This document shows, piece by piece, positions 26,563 through 38,318 of a stretch of DNA of 64,000 nucleotides; within the stretch, counting starts at the first letter, position 1; the number at the start of each line of letters is the position of its first letter. The DNA lies in NCBI RefSeq assembly GCF_010730575.1, contig NZ_AP022614.1:2790001-2854000 (forward strand). Direction: 5' to 3'. The position numbers were made by a program, and so were the translations under genes. Origin of the DNA: Mycobacterium parmense (GTDB taxonomy: Bacteria > Actinomycetota > Actinomycetes > Mycobacteriales > Mycobacteriaceae). The notes beneath the pieces were generated by a model. The model saw only the letters and a program-made list of their open reading frames with translations, was not told where the DNA came from and made no database searches.

Positions 26563-27884
26563 CGACGCCGTTGACCCCGGTCATCAGCCGGTTCTGGGAC
26601 GACCCCGAGTCCTGGACCTTGCAGACCTACGAACGCAACGACGGCTACCAGGCGATGAAGAAGGCCCTGGCCATGGCGCCCGACGACGTGATCACCACGG
26701 TCAAGGACTCCGGCCTGCGCGGGCGGGGCGGCGCGGGCTTCTCGACCGGGACGAAGTGGTCGTTCATACCGCAGGGCGACACCGGCGCGGCGGCCAAGCC
26801 GCACTACCTGGTGGTCAACGCCGACGAGTCCGAACCCGGTACGTGCAAAGACATTCCGCTGATGCTGGCGACCCCGCACGTGCTCGTCGAGGGCGTCATC
26901 ATCGCCGCGTACGCGATCCGGGCCAGTCACGCGTTCATCTACGTGCGCGGTGAGGTGCTGCCGGTGTTGCGCCGCCTGCAGAACGCGGTGGCCGAGGCCT
27001 ACGCCGCCGGTTACCTGGGCCGCGACATCAACGGCTCGGGCTTCGACCTCGAGCTCGTGGTGCACGCCGGCGCCGGCGCCTACATCTGCGGCGAGGAGAC
27101 CGCGCTGCTGGACTCGCTGGAGGGCCGGCGCGGCCAGCCGCGGCTGCGGCCGCCGTTCCCCGCGGTGGCCGGGCTCTACGGATGCCCCACGGTGATCAAC
27201 AACGTCGAGACGATCGCCAGCGTGCCGTCGATCATCCTCAACGGGGTGGACTGGTTCCGGTCGATGGGGACCGAGAAATCGCCCGGCTTCACGCTGTATT
27301 CGCTGTCCGGCCACGTCACCCGCCCTGGCCAGTACGAGGCCCCGCTGGGCATCACGCTGCGCGAGCTGCTCGACTACGCCGGCGGGGTAAGGGCCGGCCA
27401 CCGGCTCAAGTTCTGGACGCCGGGCGGGTCCTCGACGCCGATACTCACCGACGAACACCTGGACGTGCCGCTGGACTACGAGGGCGTGGGCGGGGCCGGC
27501 TCGATGCTGGGCACCAAGGCGCTGGAGATCTTCGACGAGACCACCTGCGTGGTGCGCGCGGTGCGGCGGTGGACGTACTTCTACAAGCACGAGTCGTGCG
27601 GAAAGTGCACGCCCTGCCGCGAAGGCACCTTCTGGCTGGACCAGATCTACACGCGGCTGGAAACCGGCGCCGGCACCTCCGAGGACATCGACAAGCTGTC
27701 CGACATCTCCGACACCATCCTGGGAAAGTCGTTCTGCGCGTTGGGCGACGGCGCGGCCAGCCCGGTGATGTCGTCGATCAAGTACTTCCGCGACGAGTAC
27801 ATCGCCCACGTCGAAGGAGGCGGATGCCCGTTCGACCCGCGCGACTCCATGCTGACCGCGAACGGCGCCAACGGAAAGGCCTGA
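26559..27884 (+). CDS. nuoF: NADH-quinone oxidoreductase subunit F
   Basis: NuoF oxidises NADH. The 441-residue protein contains the NADH/FMN glycine-rich loop GLRGRGGAGFSTGTKW (residues ~50-65), the FMN-binding region YLVVNADESEPGTCKDI and GAGAYICGEETALLDSLEG. The N3 [4Fe-4S] cysteines lie in HESCGKCTPCREG, with a fourth in KSFCALGDGA. The start overlaps nuoE by four bases and nuoG begins ten bases after its stop. No irregularity is seen. Confidence 0.97.
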   Translation: MTTPLTPVISRFWDDPESWTLQTYERNDGYQAMKKALAMAPDDVITTVKDSGLRGRGGAGFSTGTKWSFIPQGDTGAAAKPHYLVVNADESEPGTCKDIPLMLATPHVLVEGVIIAAYAIRASHAFIYVRGEVLPVLRRLQNAVAEAYAAGYLGRDINGSGFDLELVVHAGAGAYICGEETALLDSLEGRRGQPRLRPPFPAVAGLYGCPTVINNVETIASVPSIILNGVDWFRSMGTEKSPGFTLYSLSGHVTRPGQYEAPLGITLRELLDYAGGVRAGHRLKFWTPGGSSTPILTDEHLDVPLDYEGVGGAGSMLGTKALEIFDETTCVVRAVRRWTYFYKHESCGKCTPCREGTFWLDQIYTRLETGAGTSEDIDKLSDISDTILGKSFCALGDGAASPVMSSIKYFRDEYIAHVEGGGCPFDPRDSMLTANGANGKA

Positions 27885-27893
27885 CAGCCCATC

Positions 27894-30323
27894 ATGACTA
27901 GTGCTGCCAAAACCGAAACCGGCGACTCCAAGAACGGCGACGTGCGGCCGCCGGACATGGTGACGCTCACCATCGACGGCAACGAGATCAGCGTCCCGAA
28001 GGGCACTTTGGTGATCCGGGCCGCCGAGCTGATCGGCATCCAGATCCCGCGGTTCTGCGACCACCCGCTGCTCGAGCCGGTCGGCGCGTGCCGGCAGTGC
28101 CTGGTCGAGGTCGAGGGTCAACGCAAGCCGATGGCGTCGTGCACGACCGTGGCCACCGACGAGATGGTGGTGCACACCCAGCTCACCTCCGAGGCCGCCG
28201 ACAGGGCCCAGCACGGTGTGATGGAACTGCTGCTGATCAACCACCCGCTGGACTGCCCGATGTGCGACAAAGGCGGCGAATGCCCGCTGCAGAACCAGGC
28301 AATGTCCAACGGCCGCACCGACTCTCGCTTCACCGACGTCAAGCGCACCTTCGCCAAGCCGATCAACATCTCCGCGCAGGTGCTGTTGGACCGCGAGCGC
28401 TGCATCCTGTGCGCCCGCTGCACCCGCTTCTCCGAGCAGATCGCCGGGGACCCGTTCATCGACATGCAGGAGCGCGGCGCGCTGCAGCAGGTCGGCATCT
28501 ACGCCAACGAGCCGTTCGACTCGTACTTCTCGGGCAACACGGTGCAGATCTGTCCGGTGGGCGCGCTGACCGGCACGGCGTACCGGTTCCGCGCGCGCCC
28601 GTTCGACCTGGTGTCCAGCCCCAGCGTGTGCGAGCACTGCGCCTCGGGCTGCGCCCAGCGCACCGACCACCGCCGCGGCAAGGTGCTGCGCCGGCTGGCC
28701 GGTGACGACCCCGAGGTCAACGAGGAGTGGAACTGCGACAAGGGCCGGTGGGCGTTCGCGTACGCGACGCAGCCGGACGTGATCACCACTCCCCTGATCC
28801 GCGACGCCGACGGCTCGCTGGCCCCCGCGTCGTGGTCGCACGCGATCGCGACCGCCGTCCGGGGACTCGAGGCGGCCCGCGGGCGCACCGGCGTGCTGGT
28901 CGGTGGCCGCGCGACCTGGGAGGACGCCTGGGCCTACTCCAAGTTCGCGCGAATCATCTTGGACACCAACGACATCGACTTCCGCGCGCGACCGCACTCG
29001 GCCGAGGAGGCCGACTTCCTGACGTCGCGCATCGCGGGCCGGCCGCTGGCCGTCAGCTACTCCGATCTGGAGTCGGCGCCCGTCGTCGTGCTGGCCGGGT
29101 TCGAGCCGGAGGACGAGTCGCCCATCGTTTTCCTGCGGCTGCGCAAGGCGGCCCGCAAGCGCGGCCTGCCGGTGTACGCGATCGCGCCGTTCGCGACGCG
29201 CGCCCTGCAGAAGATGTCCGGCCACCTGATCCAGGCCGCGCCCGGCGCCGAGCCTTCCGCGCTGGAGGGCCTGACCACCGGCGAGATCGGTGAGCTCCTG
29301 GCCAAACCCGGCGCCGTCATCATGGTCGGCGAACGACTGGCAACCGTGCCGGGCGCGCTGTCCGCGGCGGCCCGGCTCGCCGACGCGACCGGGGCCCGGC
29401 TGGCGTGGGTGCCGCGGCGCGCGGGCGAGCGCGGCGCCCTGGAGGCCGGCGCCCTGCCCGGGGCGCTGCCCGGCGGGCGTCCACTGACCGACGACGCCGC
29501 GCGCGCGCAGGTCGCCAGGGCCTGGAGCGTCGACCAGTTGCCCGCCGCGGTGGGACGCGACACGCAGGGCATCCTCGACGGCGCCACGGACGGTTCACTG
29601 AGCGCGCTGCTGGTCGGCGGCATCGAGGCCGGCGACTTCGCCGACCCCGACGCGGTGCTGGCGGCGCTGGACGCCGCCGGCTTCGTCGTCAGCCTCGAAC
29701 TGCGGCACAGCGCCGTCACCGAACGAGCCGACGTGGTCTTCCCGGTCGCGCCGACGACGCAGAAGGCCGGCGCGTTCGTCAACTGGGAGGGCCGATTCCG
29801 GCCGTTCGCGCCCGCGCTGCACGGCAGCACCCAGCGGGCGGGCCAGTCGGACCATCAGGTGCTCGACGCACTGGCCGACGAGATGGGCGTCTACCTGGGA
29901 ACATCCACCGCGGAGATCGCCCGCGAGGAATACGCCGCACTGGGCGAGTGGGACGGCCAACGCGCCGCGGGCCCGGACGTTGCGGCCTCGCAGCCCGCCG
30001 AGCCCGGCGCCGGGGAGGCTGTGCTGACCGGCTGGCGGATGCTGTTGGACAACGGGCGCCTGCAGGACGGCGAGCCCCATCTGGCGGGAACGGCGCGCAC
30101 ACCCCTGGTGCGGCTCTCGGCCGACACTGCGGCCGAAATCGGCGCCGCCGACGGCGACGAGGTCACGGTCAGCACGCCGCGCGGATCGATCACCCTGCCG
30201 CTCGCCGTCACCGAAATGCCCGACCGGGTGGTGTGGCTCCCGCTGAACTCCCCGGGGTCGGCGGTGCACCGACAACTTGGTGTCGGCGCGGGCGGCGTGG
30301 TGCGGATTGGAGTCGGCGGATGA
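27894..30323 (+). CDS. nuoG: NADH-quinone oxidoreductase subunit G
   Basis: NuoG is the largest peripheral subunit and carries most Fe-S clusters. The 809-residue protein has an N-terminal ferredoxin domain with [2Fe-2S] cysteines ([20 protein letters not shown]), then [15 protein letters not shown] and [15 protein letters not shown] for [4Fe-4S] clusters. A further set, [15 protein letters not shown], resembles the N7-type motif. A molybdopterin-oxidoreductase-like domain without molybdenum function fills residues ~280-700, and a C-terminal beta domain ([15 protein letters not shown]) closes the chain. Its stop overlaps nuoH. Confidence 0.97.
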   Translation: MTSAAKTETGDSKNGDVRPPDMVTLTIDGNEISVPKGTLVIRAAELIGIQIPRFCDHPLLEPVGACRQCLVEVEGQRKPMASCTTVATDEMVVHTQLTSEAADRAQHGVMELLLINHPLDCPMCDKGGECPLQNQAMSNGRTDSRFTDVKRTFAKPINISAQVLLDRERCILCARCTRFSEQIAGDPFIDMQERGALQQVGIYANEPFDSYFSGNTVQICPVGALTGTAYRFRARPFDLVSSPSVCEHCASGCAQRTDHRRGKVLRRLAGDDPEVNEEWNCDKGRWAFAYATQPDVITTPLIRDADGSLAPASWSHAIATAVRGLEAARGRTGVLVGGRATWEDAWAYSKFARIILDTNDIDFRARPHSAEEADFLTSRIAGRPLAVSYSDLESAPVVVLAGFEPEDESPIVFLRLRKAARKRGLPVYAIAPFATRALQKMSGHLIQAAPGAEPSALEGLTTGEIGELLAKPGAVIMVGERLATVPGALSAAARLADATGARLAWVPRRAGERGALEAGALPGALPGGRPLTDDAARAQVARAWSVDQLPAAVGRDTQGILDGATDGSLSALLVGGIEAGDFADPDAVLAALDAAGFVVSLELRHSAVTERADVVFPVAPTTQKAGAFVNWEGRFRPFAPALHGSTQRAGQSDHQVLDALADEMGVYLGTSTAEIAREEYAALGEWDGQRAAGPDVAASQPAEPGAGEAVLTGWRMLLDNGRLQDGEPHLAGTARTPLVRLSADTAAEIGAADGDEVTVSTPRGSITLPLAVTEMPDRVVWLPLNSPGSAVHRQLGVGAGGVVRIGVGG

Positions 30324-31588
30324 CTGCTTTGAGCGCCTTCGGGCACGACACGTGGTGGCTGGTGCTGGGCAAGGCGCTGGCCATCTTCGTGTTCCTCATG
30401 CTCAACGTGCTGCTCGCGATCCTGCTCGAACGCAAGATCCTCGGCTGGATGCAGCTGCGGCCCGGCCCCAACCGCGCGGGGCCGTGGGGCAGCCTGCAGA
30501 GCCTGGCCGACGGGATCAAGCTGGCCCTCAAGGAGTCCATCACGCCCGCCGGCGTGGACAAGTTCGTCTACTTTGCGGCGCCGGTGTTCTCGACCATCCC
30601 CGCGTTCACCGCGTTCGCGTTCATCCCGTTCGGCCCGGTGGTGTCGGTGTTCGGCCACCGCACCCCGCTGCAGCTGACCGACCTGCCGGTCGCGGTGCTG
30701 TTCATCCTGGGGCTCTCGGCGATCGGCGTGTACGGCATCGTGCTCGGCGGCTGGTCGTCGGGATCCACCTATCCGCTGCTGGGCGGGGTGCGCTCCACCG
30801 CGCAGGTCATCTCCTACGAGGTCGCGATGGGCCTGTCCTTCGCGGCGGTGTTCCTCTATGCCGGCTCCATGTCGACGTCGGAAATCGTTGCCGCGCAAGA
30901 CCGCGTCTGGTACGTGTTCCTCCTGCTGCCGTCGTTCGTCATCTACCTGATCTCGATGGTCGGCGAGACCAACCGCGCCCCGTTCGACCTGCCCGAAGCC
31001 GAGGGCGAGCTGGTCGCGGGTTTCCACACCGAGTACTCGTCGCTGAAGTTCGCGATGTTCATGCTCGCCGAGTACGTCAACATGATGACCGTCTCGTCGC
31101 TGGCCACGGTCCTGTTCTTCGGCGGCTGGCACGCGCCGTGGCCGCTGAACATGTGGGCCGGGGCCAACACCGGGTGGTGGCCGGTGCTCTGGTTCACCGC
31201 CAAGATGTGGACCTTCCTGTTCATCTACATGTGGCTGCGGGCCTCGCTGCCCCGGTTGCGCTACGACCAGTTCATGGCGCTGGGCTGGAAGCTGTTGATC
31301 CCGGCGTCGCTGGTGTGGGTGCTGATCGCGGCGGTGATCCGCACCGCGCGCGACCAGGGCTACCAGCACTGGACCCCGATCCTGGTGGCCAGCAGCATCG
31401 CCTTCGCCGTGGCACTGGTGCTGCTGTTGCGAAAACCGTTCAGCCCCCCGAACATTCGCGCGATGGAGAAGGAGCGTCGCAAGGCCGGCGGCCCGGCCTT
31501 GCCCGCGCCGGCCTACCCGACCCCGGCGCTGCCGATGAAAGCCCTCGCGACACCGGTCAGTGCGAGCAAGGAGAGTGCGCATGGCTAA
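30320..31588 (+). CDS. nuoH: NADH-quinone oxidoreductase subunit H
   Basis: NuoH links the quinone cavity to the proton-pumping arm. The 422-residue protein has about eight to nine TM helices and the family motifs [20 protein letters not shown] (near residue 42), [11 protein letters not shown] and [20 protein letters not shown], with acidic residues lining the quinone chamber. A C-terminal hydrophilic tail of about 50 residues (rich in Ala and Pro) extends past the last helix, as in other mycobacteria. The ATG overlaps the nuoG stop. nuoI starts eight bases before its end. Confidence 0.97.
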   Translation: MTALSAFGHDTWWLVLGKALAIFVFLMLNVLLAILLERKILGWMQLRPGPNRAGPWGSLQSLADGIKLALKESITPAGVDKFVYFAAPVFSTIPAFTAFAFIPFGPVVSVFGHRTPLQLTDLPVAVLFILGLSAIGVYGIVLGGWSSGSTYPLLGGVRSTAQVISYEVAMGLSFAAVFLYAGSMSTSEIVAAQDRVWYVFLLLPSFVIYLISMVGETNRAPFDLPEAEGELVAGFHTEYSSLKFAMFMLAEYVNMMTVSSLATVLFFGGWHAPWPLNMWAGANTGWWPVLWFTAKMWTFLFIYMWLRASLPRLRYDQFMALGWKLLIPASLVWVLIAAVIRTARDQGYQHWTPILVASSIAFAVALVLLLRKPFSPPNIRAMEKERRKAGGPALPAPAYPTPALPMKALATPVSASKESAHG

Positions 31589-32126
31589 GTTGTTCGACGC
31601 CGTAGCCGGTTTCGGCGTGACGTTCGCCGCGATGTTCAAAAAGCGGGTCACCGAGGGGTATCCGGAGAAGCCCGGTCCCGTGGCGCCGCGCTATCACGGC
31701 CGGCACCAACTCAACCGTTACCCCGACGGCCTGGAGAAGTGCATCGGCTGCGAGCTGTGCGCCTGGGCCTGCCCGGCCGACGCCATCTACGTCGAGGGCG
31801 CCGACAACACCGAAGAGGCACGGTTTTCACCGGGCGAGCGCTACGGCCGGGTCTATCAGATCAACTACCTGCGGTGCATCGGCTGCGGCCTGTGCATCGA
31901 GGCCTGCCCCACCCGGGCGCTGACGATGACCAACAACTACGAGATGGCCGACGACAACCGCGCCGACCTGATCTACGAGAAGGATCGGCTGCTCGCGCCG
32001 CTGCTGCAGGACATGCTTGCTCCCCCGCACCCCAGGGCGGAGGGGGCCACCGACAAGGACTACTACCAGGGCAACGTGACGGCCCAGGGCCTGCGCCGGC
32101 CCCAGGGCGCCGGGGACCCCCGATGA
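31581..32126 (+). CDS. nuoI: NADH-quinone oxidoreductase subunit I
   Basis: NuoI is the ferredoxin-like subunit with clusters N6a and N6b. The 181-residue protein has the two 8-iron motifs [12 protein letters not shown] and [12 protein letters not shown], each followed by its expected context (ADAIYVEG and TRALTMTN). The start at 31581 ([10 protein letters not shown]) has AAGGAGAG upstream, inside the nuoH end, which decides it over an in-frame codon 21 bases earlier. Its stop overlaps nuoJ by four bases. Confidence 0.96.
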   Translation: MAKLFDAVAGFGVTFAAMFKKRVTEGYPEKPGPVAPRYHGRHQLNRYPDGLEKCIGCELCAWACPADAIYVEGADNTEEARFSPGERYGRVYQINYLRCIGCGLCIEACPTRALTMTNNYEMADDNRADLIYEKDRLLAPLLQDMLAPPHPRAEGATDKDYYQGNVTAQGLRRPQGAGDPR

Positions 32127-32920
32127 CCACCGTCAGCCTGGCCGCCGACACCATCGTGCGCACGTCCACCGGTGAGGCCGTGGCCTTCTGGGTGCTGGGG
32201 GCGCTGGCCCTGGTCGGCGCGCTCGGTGTGGTGCTCGCCGCCAACGCGGTGTACTCGGCGATGTTCCTGGCGATGACGATGATCGTCCTCGCGGTCTTCT
32301 ACATGGTGCAGGACGCGGTGTTTCTCGGCGTCGTCCAGGTCGTCGTCTACACCGGCGCGGTCATGATGCTGTTCCTGTTCGTGCTGATGCTGATCGGCGT
32401 CGACTCGGCGGAGTCGTTGAAGGAGACGCTGCACGGACAGCGGGTGGCCGCGGTGACGGCCGGGGTGGGGTTCGGCGTCCTGCTGATCGCGACCATCGGC
32501 AGCGCGGCCACCGGCGGTTTCGCCGGGCTCACCACCGCCAACGCCGGCGGCAACGTGGAAGGCCTCGCGGCGCTGATCTTCTCCCGGTACCTCTGGGCAT
32601 TCGAGCTCACCAGCGCGTTGCTGATCACCGCGGCCGTCGGGGCGATGGTGCTGGCGCACCGCGAGCGCTTCGAACGGCGCAAGACCCAGCGGGAGCTCTC
32701 CGAAGAGCGGTTCCGCGCCGGCGCGCACCCCACCCCCATGCCCAATCCCGGCGTGTACGCCCGCCACAACGCCGTGGACGTGGCGGCCATGCTGCCCGAC
32801 GGCTCCTACTCGCGGCTGTCTGTCTCCCGGATCCTGCGCAGCCGCGGCGCCGACGGCGCCGAGCTCCCGGCGACATCTCCCGAGCCCGACCCCCGGGCGG
32901 TCAAAGGCGGTACGTCATGA
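32123..32920 (+). CDS. nuoJ: NADH-quinone oxidoreductase subunit J
   Basis: NuoJ is a membrane subunit whose TM3 pi-bulge region takes part in coupling. The 265-residue protein has five TM helices within residues ~20-175 ([40 protein letters not shown]). A hydrophilic C-terminal extension of about 85 residues ([20 protein letters not shown] onward) is longer than in E. coli and typical of actinobacteria. The starts of nuoJ and nuoK both lie in ATGA overlaps. Confidence 0.96.
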   Translation: MTTVSLAADTIVRTSTGEAVAFWVLGALALVGALGVVLAANAVYSAMFLAMTMIVLAVFYMVQDAVFLGVVQVVVYTGAVMMLFLFVLMLIGVDSAESLKETLHGQRVAAVTAGVGFGVLLIATIGSAATGGFAGLTTANAGGNVEGLAALIFSRYLWAFELTSALLITAAVGAMVLAHRERFERRKTQRELSEERFRAGAHPTPMPNPGVYARHNAVDVAAMLPDGSYSRLSVSRILRSRGADGAELPATSPEPDPRAVKGGTS

Positions 32921-33216
32921 ACCCGGCGAATTACCTGTACCTGTCGGCGCTGCTGTTCACCATCGGCGCCTCCGGGGTGTTGTTGCGCCGCAACGCCATC
33001 GTGATGTTCATGTGCGTCGAGTTGATGCTCAACGCGGTGAACCTCGCTTTCGTCACGTTCGCGCGGATGCACGGCCACCTGGACGGGCAGATGATCGCGT
33101 TCTTCACGATGGTGGTGGCCGCCTGCGAGGTCGTGATCGGCCTGGCGATCATCATGACGATCTTCCGCACCCGCAAGTCCGCCTCCGTCGACGACGCCAA
33201 CCTACTCAAAGGCTGA
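32917..33216 (+). CDS. nuoK: NADH-quinone oxidoreductase subunit K
   Basis: NuoK is a small antiporter-like membrane subunit. The 99-residue protein has three TM helices (about 4-22, 28-50, 60-84). Two conserved membrane glutamates used in proton transfer lie in [10 protein letters not shown] (TM2) and [11 protein letters not shown] (TM3). It overlaps nuoJ by four bases and nuoL begins ten bases after its stop. Confidence 0.96.
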   Translation: MNPANYLYLSALLFTIGASGVLLRRNAIVMFMCVELMLNAVNLAFVTFARMHGHLDGQMIAFFTMVVAACEVVIGLAIIMTIFRTRKSASVDDANLLKG

Positions 33217-33226
33217 GAACGCCAAG

Positions 33227-35113
33227 ATGACTCAGTACACCTGGCTGCTGGTGGCGCTGCCACTGGCAGGTGCCGTGATCCTGCTCTTCTCGGGCAGGCG
33301 GGCCGACGCATGGGGCCACTGGCTGGGCTGCGCCGCAGCCCTCGGGGCGTTCGGGGTCGGCGTCACGCTGCTCACCGACATGCTCGGCCGCGCCGGAGTC
33401 GACCGGGCCATCCACCAGAAGCTGTTCACCTGGATCCCCGTCGGCCAACTGCAGGTCGACGTGGGGATTCAGCTCGACCAGTTGTCCATGTGTTTCGTCC
33501 TGCTGATCTCCGGGGTCGGGTCGCTGATCCACATCTACTCGGTCGCCTACATGGCCGACGACCCCGACCGCAGGCGGTTCTTCGGCTACCTGAACCTGTT
33601 CCTCGCCTCGATGCTGCTGCTGGTGGTCGCCGACAACTACCTGGTGCTCTACGTCGGCTGGGAGGGCGTCGGCCTGGCGTCCTACCTGCTGATCGGATTC
33701 TGGTATCACAAACCGTCGGCGGCGACGGCGGCCAAGAAGGCGTTCGTGATGAACCGCGTCGGCGACGCCGGGCTCGCCCTGGGCATGTTGGTCATGTTCG
33801 CCACCTTCGGCACCCTGTCGTACTCCGGCGTGTTCAACGCCGCCTTCGCCGCCGACCGCGGCACGCTCAACGCGGTGGGACTGCTGCTGCTGCTGGGGGC
33901 CTGCGCCAAATCCGCGCAGGTCCCCCTGCAGGCCTGGCTGGGTGACGCGATGGAGGGCCCCACCCCGGTCTCGGCGCTGATCCACGCCGCGACGATGGTG
34001 ACCGCCGGTGTCTACCTGATTGTGCGCTCCAACCCGCTCTACAACCTCGCGCCCGGCGCGCAGCTGGCGGTGGTGATCGTCGGGGCCGTCACGCTGCTGC
34101 TCGGGGCGTTCATCGGCTGCGCCAAGGACGACATCAAGCGCGCTCTGGCGGCATCGACCATGAGCCAGATCGGCTACATGGTGCTCGCCGCCGGGCTCGG
34201 TCCGGCCGGTTACGCGTTCGCGATCATGCACCTGCTCACGCACGGGTTCTTCAAGGCCGGACTGTTCCTGGGCTCCGGCGCGGTGATCCACGGCATGCAC
34301 GAGGAACAGGACATGCGCCGCTACGGCGGCCTGCGCAAGGCCCTGCCGATCACGTTCGCCACGTTCGGCCTCGGCTACCTCGCGATCATCGGCGTGCCGC
34401 CCTTCGCGGGCTACTTCTCCAAGGACGCGATCATCGAGGCGGCGCTGGCCTCCGGCGGCGTGCGCGGCTACGTGCTGGGCGGCGCGGCGCTCGTGGGCGC
34501 GGGCATCACCGCCTTCTACATGACGCGGGTGATGCTGATGACGTTCTTCGGCAAGCGCCGCTGGGCCCCGGGCACCCACCCGCACGAGGCGCCCGGCCTG
34601 ATGACGGTGCCGATGATCCTGCTCGCCTTCGGTTCGGTGTTCGCCGGCTTCCTGCTGGCGTACAAGGGCACGCTGCAGCACTGGCTCGAGCCGGTCGTCG
34701 GCGAACACGAGGAGCTCACGCACGCCGTCCCGGTGTGGGCCAGCACGTCGGCGGCGCTCGGCGTGGTGATCATCGGCATCGCCGTGGCCTACCTGATGTA
34801 CGGCCGGGCGGAGATCCCCCGGGTGGCCCCGCTGTCGGTCTCGCCGCTGACGACGGCCGCACGCCGAGACGCTTACGGCGATGCCTTCAACGAGGAGGTG
34901 TTCATGCGCCCTGGCGCGCAACTGACCCACGCGCTGGTGGAAGTCGACGACGAGGGCGTGGACGGCTCGGTCAACGCCCTTGCCGCCCTGGTCAGTTCGA
35001 CGTCGAATCGCCTGCGCGGACTGCAGACCGGGTTCGCCCGTAACTACGCGCTGTCGATGCTGACGGGAGCGGCGCTGGTCGTCGCCCTGATCCTGGCGGT
35101 GAAGCTGTGGTGA
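33227..35113 (+). CDS. nuoL: NADH-quinone oxidoreductase subunit L
   Basis: NuoL is the distal proton-pumping subunit, related to Mrp antiporters. The 628-residue protein has many TM helices with the conserved [19 protein letters not shown] (key Glu), the lysine-bearing [39 protein letters not shown] (His) and [19 protein letters not shown]. The long amphipathic C-terminal helix region follows. The length is as in M. tuberculosis. The first codon of nuoM overlaps its stop. Confidence 0.97.
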   Translation: MTQYTWLLVALPLAGAVILLFSGRRADAWGHWLGCAAALGAFGVGVTLLTDMLGRAGVDRAIHQKLFTWIPVGQLQVDVGIQLDQLSMCFVLLISGVGSLIHIYSVAYMADDPDRRRFFGYLNLFLASMLLLVVADNYLVLYVGWEGVGLASYLLIGFWYHKPSAATAAKKAFVMNRVGDAGLALGMLVMFATFGTLSYSGVFNAAFAADRGTLNAVGLLLLLGACAKSAQVPLQAWLGDAMEGPTPVSALIHAATMVTAGVYLIVRSNPLYNLAPGAQLAVVIVGAVTLLLGAFIGCAKDDIKRALAASTMSQIGYMVLAAGLGPAGYAFAIMHLLTHGFFKAGLFLGSGAVIHGMHEEQDMRRYGGLRKALPITFATFGLGYLAIIGVPPFAGYFSKDAIIEAALASGGVRGYVLGGAALVGAGITAFYMTRVMLMTFFGKRRWAPGTHPHEAPGLMTVPMILLAFGSVFAGFLLAYKGTLQHWLEPVVGEHEELTHAVPVWASTSAALGVVIIGIAVAYLMYGRAEIPRVAPLSVSPLTTAARRDAYGDAFNEEVFMRPGAQLTHALVEVDDEGVDGSVNALAALVSSTSNRLRGLQTGFARNYALSMLTGAALVVALILAVKLW

Positions 35114-36726
35114 ACGGGGCCGTCTCCAGCGCGCCCTGGCTGAGCATCCTGTGGCTGGTGCCGCTGGCCGGTGCCGTGCTGGTCATCCTGCTGCCGCCCG
35201 CGCTGCGCCGGGCCGCCAAGTGGACCGGGCTGGTCTTCGGCGTGCTGACGCTGGCGGTGGCGGCCGTCGTCGCCGTCGGGTTCAAGCCCGGCGGCGACCA
35301 CTACCAATTCGTCGAGAGCCACCAGTGGATACCGGCTTTCGGCGCCGGCTACACCCTGGGCGTCGACGGCATCGCGGTGATCCTGGTGCTGCTGACCGCG
35401 ATCTTGATCCCGGTGCTGCAGGTCGGCGGCTGGAACGACGGCGGAGCCGATGGTGACGACGCGCAACGCCCGGCCTCGCGATCGTCACGAAACGTGCACG
35501 CCTACGTCGCCCTGACGCTGGCGATCGAGTCGATGGTGCTGATCTCGGTGGTCGCGCTGGATGTGCTGCTGTTCTACGTGTTCTTCGAGGCGATGCTCAT
35601 CCCGATGTACTTCCTCATCGGCGGCTTCGGCGGCGGGGCCGGCAGGTCGCGCGCGGCGGTGAAGTTCCTGCTGTACAACCTGTTCGGCGGGCTGATCATG
35701 CTGGCCGCGGTGATCGGGCTGTACGTGGTGACCGCGCAGCACGGTTCGGGCACGTTCGACTTCCGCGACATCGTGGCCGGGGTGGCCTCCGGCCGCTACG
35801 GCGCGGACTCGGCGGTGTTCAAGGCGCTGTTCTTGGGCTTCATGTTCGCCTTCGCGATCAAGGCGCCGCTGTGGCCGTTCCACCGCTGGCTGCCCGACGC
35901 GTGCGTGGAGGCCACGCCCGCGACAGCGGTGTTGATCACCGCGGTGATGGACAAGGTCGGCACCTTCGGCATGCTCCGCTACTGCCTGCAGCTCTTCCCC
36001 AGCGCCTCAACCTATTTCCGTCCGGCGATCGTGGCGCTGGCGATCGTCGGCGTGATCTACGGCGCGATCGTGGCGATCGGGCAGAAAGACATGATGCGCC
36101 TGATCGCCTACACGTCGATCTCGCACTTCGGGTTCATCATCGCGGGCATCTTCGTGATGACCAGCCAGGGTCAGAGCGGTTCGACGCTGTACATGCTCAA
36201 CCACGGCATCTCCACGGCGGCGGTGTTCCTGATCGCGGGCTTCCTGGTCTCGCGCCGGGGTAGCCGGTTGATCGCCGACTACGGCGGGGTGCAGAAGGTG
36301 GCGCCGATCCTGGCGGGCACCTTCCTGGTCTCGGCCATGGCGACCCTGTCGCTGCCGGGGCTGGCGCCGTTCGTCAGCGAATTCCTGGTCCTGCTGGGCA
36401 CATTCAACCGCTACTGGCTGGCGGGGGCGTTCGGCTGTACGGCCCTGGTGCTGGCGGCCATCTACATGCTCTGGCTCTACCAGCGCGTGATGACCGGGCC
36501 GGTCGCCAGAGGCAACGAGAAGATCAGCGACTTGCGGCCGCGTGAATTGCTCGTCGTCGCACCGCTGCTCGCGCTGCTGTTCGGGCTCGGCGTCTACCCG
36601 AAGCCGATGCTGGACCTGATCAACCCCGCCGTGGCGAACACCATGACCACCATCGGCCAGCACGACCCCACGCCGAGGGTGCCGGCCGGTAACCCCGCGC
36701 CCCGGACAGCCGAAGGACCGCGATGA
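35110..36726 (+). CDS. nuoM: NADH-quinone oxidoreductase subunit M
   Basis: NuoM is a second antiporter-like proton pump. The 538-residue protein has conserved [20 protein letters not shown] (key Glu) and [20 protein letters not shown] (key Lys). The [17 protein letters not shown] and [20 protein letters not shown] segments are also present. Two consecutive GTG codons (35107 and 35110) could start it. The second is used here because it overlaps the nuoL stop like the other junctions. The C-terminal tail is Pro/Ala-rich. It overlaps nuoN by four bases. Confidence 0.96.
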   Translation: MNGAVSSAPWLSILWLVPLAGAVLVILLPPALRRAAKWTGLVFGVLTLAVAAVVAVGFKPGGDHYQFVESHQWIPAFGAGYTLGVDGIAVILVLLTAILIPVLQVGGWNDGGADGDDAQRPASRSSRNVHAYVALTLAIESMVLISVVALDVLLFYVFFEAMLIPMYFLIGGFGGGAGRSRAAVKFLLYNLFGGLIMLAAVIGLYVVTAQHGSGTFDFRDIVAGVASGRYGADSAVFKALFLGFMFAFAIKAPLWPFHRWLPDACVEATPATAVLITAVMDKVGTFGMLRYCLQLFPSASTYFRPAIVALAIVGVIYGAIVAIGQKDMMRLIAYTSISHFGFIIAGIFVMTSQGQSGSTLYMLNHGISTAAVFLIAGFLVSRRGSRLIADYGGVQKVAPILAGTFLVSAMATLSLPGLAPFVSEFLVLLGTFNRYWLAGAFGCTALVLAAIYMLWLYQRVMTGPVARGNEKISDLRPRELLVVAPLLALLFGLGVYPKPMLDLINPAVANTMTTIGQHDPTPRVPAGNPAPRTAEGPR

Positions 36727-38306
36727 TGATCCTGCCCACCCCCAGCATCGAGTACTTCCTGCTGTGTCCGACGCTCATCGTGTTCGGCGTCGCGGTCGCC
36801 GGTGTGCTCGTCGAGGCGTTCCTGCCCAGGCGATCCCGCTACGTCGCGCAGGTGGCGCTGACGCTGGGCGGCCTGGTCGCGGCGTTCGCCGCGGTCGTCG
36901 TGGTGAGCCGTTCGGTCGCGCCCGCCGGCCGTGCCGCCGTGCTGGGAGCCATGGCGATCGACCGGCCGACGCTGTATCTGCAGGGCACGGTGCTGCTGGT
37001 CGCGGTGCTGGCGGTCGTCTTCATGGCCGAGCGGACCCAGGCGACGGCGCAGCCCAAGGTGGCCGCGGCGGTGGGCGCCGGCAGCCTGGACGCCTTCACC
37101 CCGCAGGCGTCCGCGGTGCCGGGCAGCGACGCCGAGCGTGACGCGGAGCGGGCCGGGGCCGCCCAGACCGAGCTGTTCCCGCTGGCGATGCTGTCCGTCG
37201 GCGGCATGATGGTGTTCCCCGCCTCCAACGACCTGCTGACGATGTTCGTTGCGCTGGAAGTCCTCTCGCTGCCCCTCTACCTGATGTGCGGGCTGGCCCG
37301 CCATCGCCGCCTGCTGTCCCAGGAAGCGGCGATGAAGTACTTCCTGCTGGGCGCGTTCTCGTCGGCCTTCTTCCTCTACGGCGTGGCGCTGCTCTACGGC
37401 GCGACGGGAACGCTGCTGCTGCCCGGCATCCGGGATGCCCTGGCGGCCCACGCCGACAGCTCGACGGCGTTGGTCGGGGTCGCGCTGCTGTCGGTCGGCC
37501 TGCTGTTCAAAGTCGGTGCGGTTCCGTTCCATTCGTGGATTCCCGACGTCTACCAGGGCGCGCCCACCCCGATCACGGGCTTCATGGCCGCGGCGACGAA
37601 GGTCGCGGCCTTCGGCGCGCTGATCCGGGTGGTCTACGTCGCGCTGCCCCCGCTGCACGACCAGTGGCGCCCGGTGCTGTGGACGATCTCGATCCTCACC
37701 ATGGCGGTGGGCACCATCACCGCGGTGAACCAGACCGACGTCAAGCGGATGCTGGCCTACTCGTCGGTCGCCCACGTCGGGTTCATCCTGACCGGCGTGA
37801 TCGCCGACAACTCGGCGGGCCTGTCCGCGACCCTGTTCTATCTGGTCGCCTACAGCTTCAGCACCGTGGGCGCCTTCGCCATCATCGGCCTGATCCGCGA
37901 CTCCGACGGTGTCGAGGACGCCACGCTGTCGCACTGGGCGGGGCTGGGGCAGCGCTCACCCATTGTGGGCGTGATGTTTTCGATGTTCCTGCTGGCTTTC
38001 GCCGGGATCCCGTTGACAAGCGGCTTCGTCAGCAAGCTGTCCGTCTTCAAGGCCGCCGCGCAGGGCGGTGCGGTGCCGCTGGTGATCGTCGGTGTGTGTG
38101 CCAGCGCGGTGGCCGCCTACTTCTACGTGCGGGTGATCGTGTCGATGTTCTTCACCGAGACCACCGACGACACCCCCCAGGTGGTGGCGCCGGGCATCCT
38201 GAGCAAGGCCGCGATCGCGATCTGCGCCGTGGTCACCGTGGCGTTGGGCATCTTCCCGCAGCCGCTGCTCGACCTCGCCGACCACGCGGCACACCTGCTG
38301 AACTGA
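36723..38306 (+). CDS. nuoN: NADH-quinone oxidoreductase subunit N
   Basis: NuoN is the third antiporter-like subunit. The 527-residue protein has FVALEVLSLPLYLMCGLARH with the conserved Glu, FKVGAVPFHSWIPDVYQGAP with the Lys, and TDVKRMLAYSSVAHVGFILT. An insertion rich in charged and small residues at about 105-145 (QPKVAAAVGAGSLDAFTPQA) is a mycobacterial feature. It ends the nuo operon. The next genes run in the opposite direction, with only 12 bp between stops. Confidence 0.96.
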   Translation: MMILPTPSIEYFLLCPTLIVFGVAVAGVLVEAFLPRRSRYVAQVALTLGGLVAAFAAVVVVSRSVAPAGRAAVLGAMAIDRPTLYLQGTVLLVAVLAVVFMAERTQATAQPKVAAAVGAGSLDAFTPQASAVPGSDAERDAERAGAAQTELFPLAMLSVGGMMVFPASNDLLTMFVALEVLSLPLYLMCGLARHRRLLSQEAAMKYFLLGAFSSAFFLYGVALLYGATGTLLLPGIRDALAAHADSSTALVGVALLSVGLLFKVGAVPFHSWIPDVYQGAPTPITGFMAAATKVAAFGALIRVVYVALPPLHDQWRPVLWTISILTMAVGTITAVNQTDVKRMLAYSSVAHVGFILTGVIADNSAGLSATLFYLVAYSFSTVGAFAIIGLIRDSDGVEDATLSHWAGLGQRSPIVGVMFSMFLLAFAGIPLTSGFVSKLSVFKAAAQGGAVPLVIVGVCASAVAAYFYVRVIVSMFFTETTDDTPQVVAPGILSKAAIAICAVVTVALGIFPQPLLDLADHAAHLLN

Positions 38307-38318
38307 GCGACTCGGCGA

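Noticed and set aside
26118..29225. A 1035-codon open frame antisense to nuoF and nuoG
   Set aside because: It lies opposite well-supported genes, is rich in Arg, Gly and His, and has no recognisable domain. High-GC codon bias produces such frames.
29891..31651. A 586-codon open frame antisense to nuoG/nuoH
   Set aside because: It is a shadow of the real genes. Its composition (Arg/His/Gly/Gln-rich) is not that of a mycobacterial protein.
33206..34930. A 574-codon open frame antisense to nuoL
   Set aside because: It is composed of low-complexity charged residues and mirrors nuoL codons. There is no domain or ribosome-binding site.
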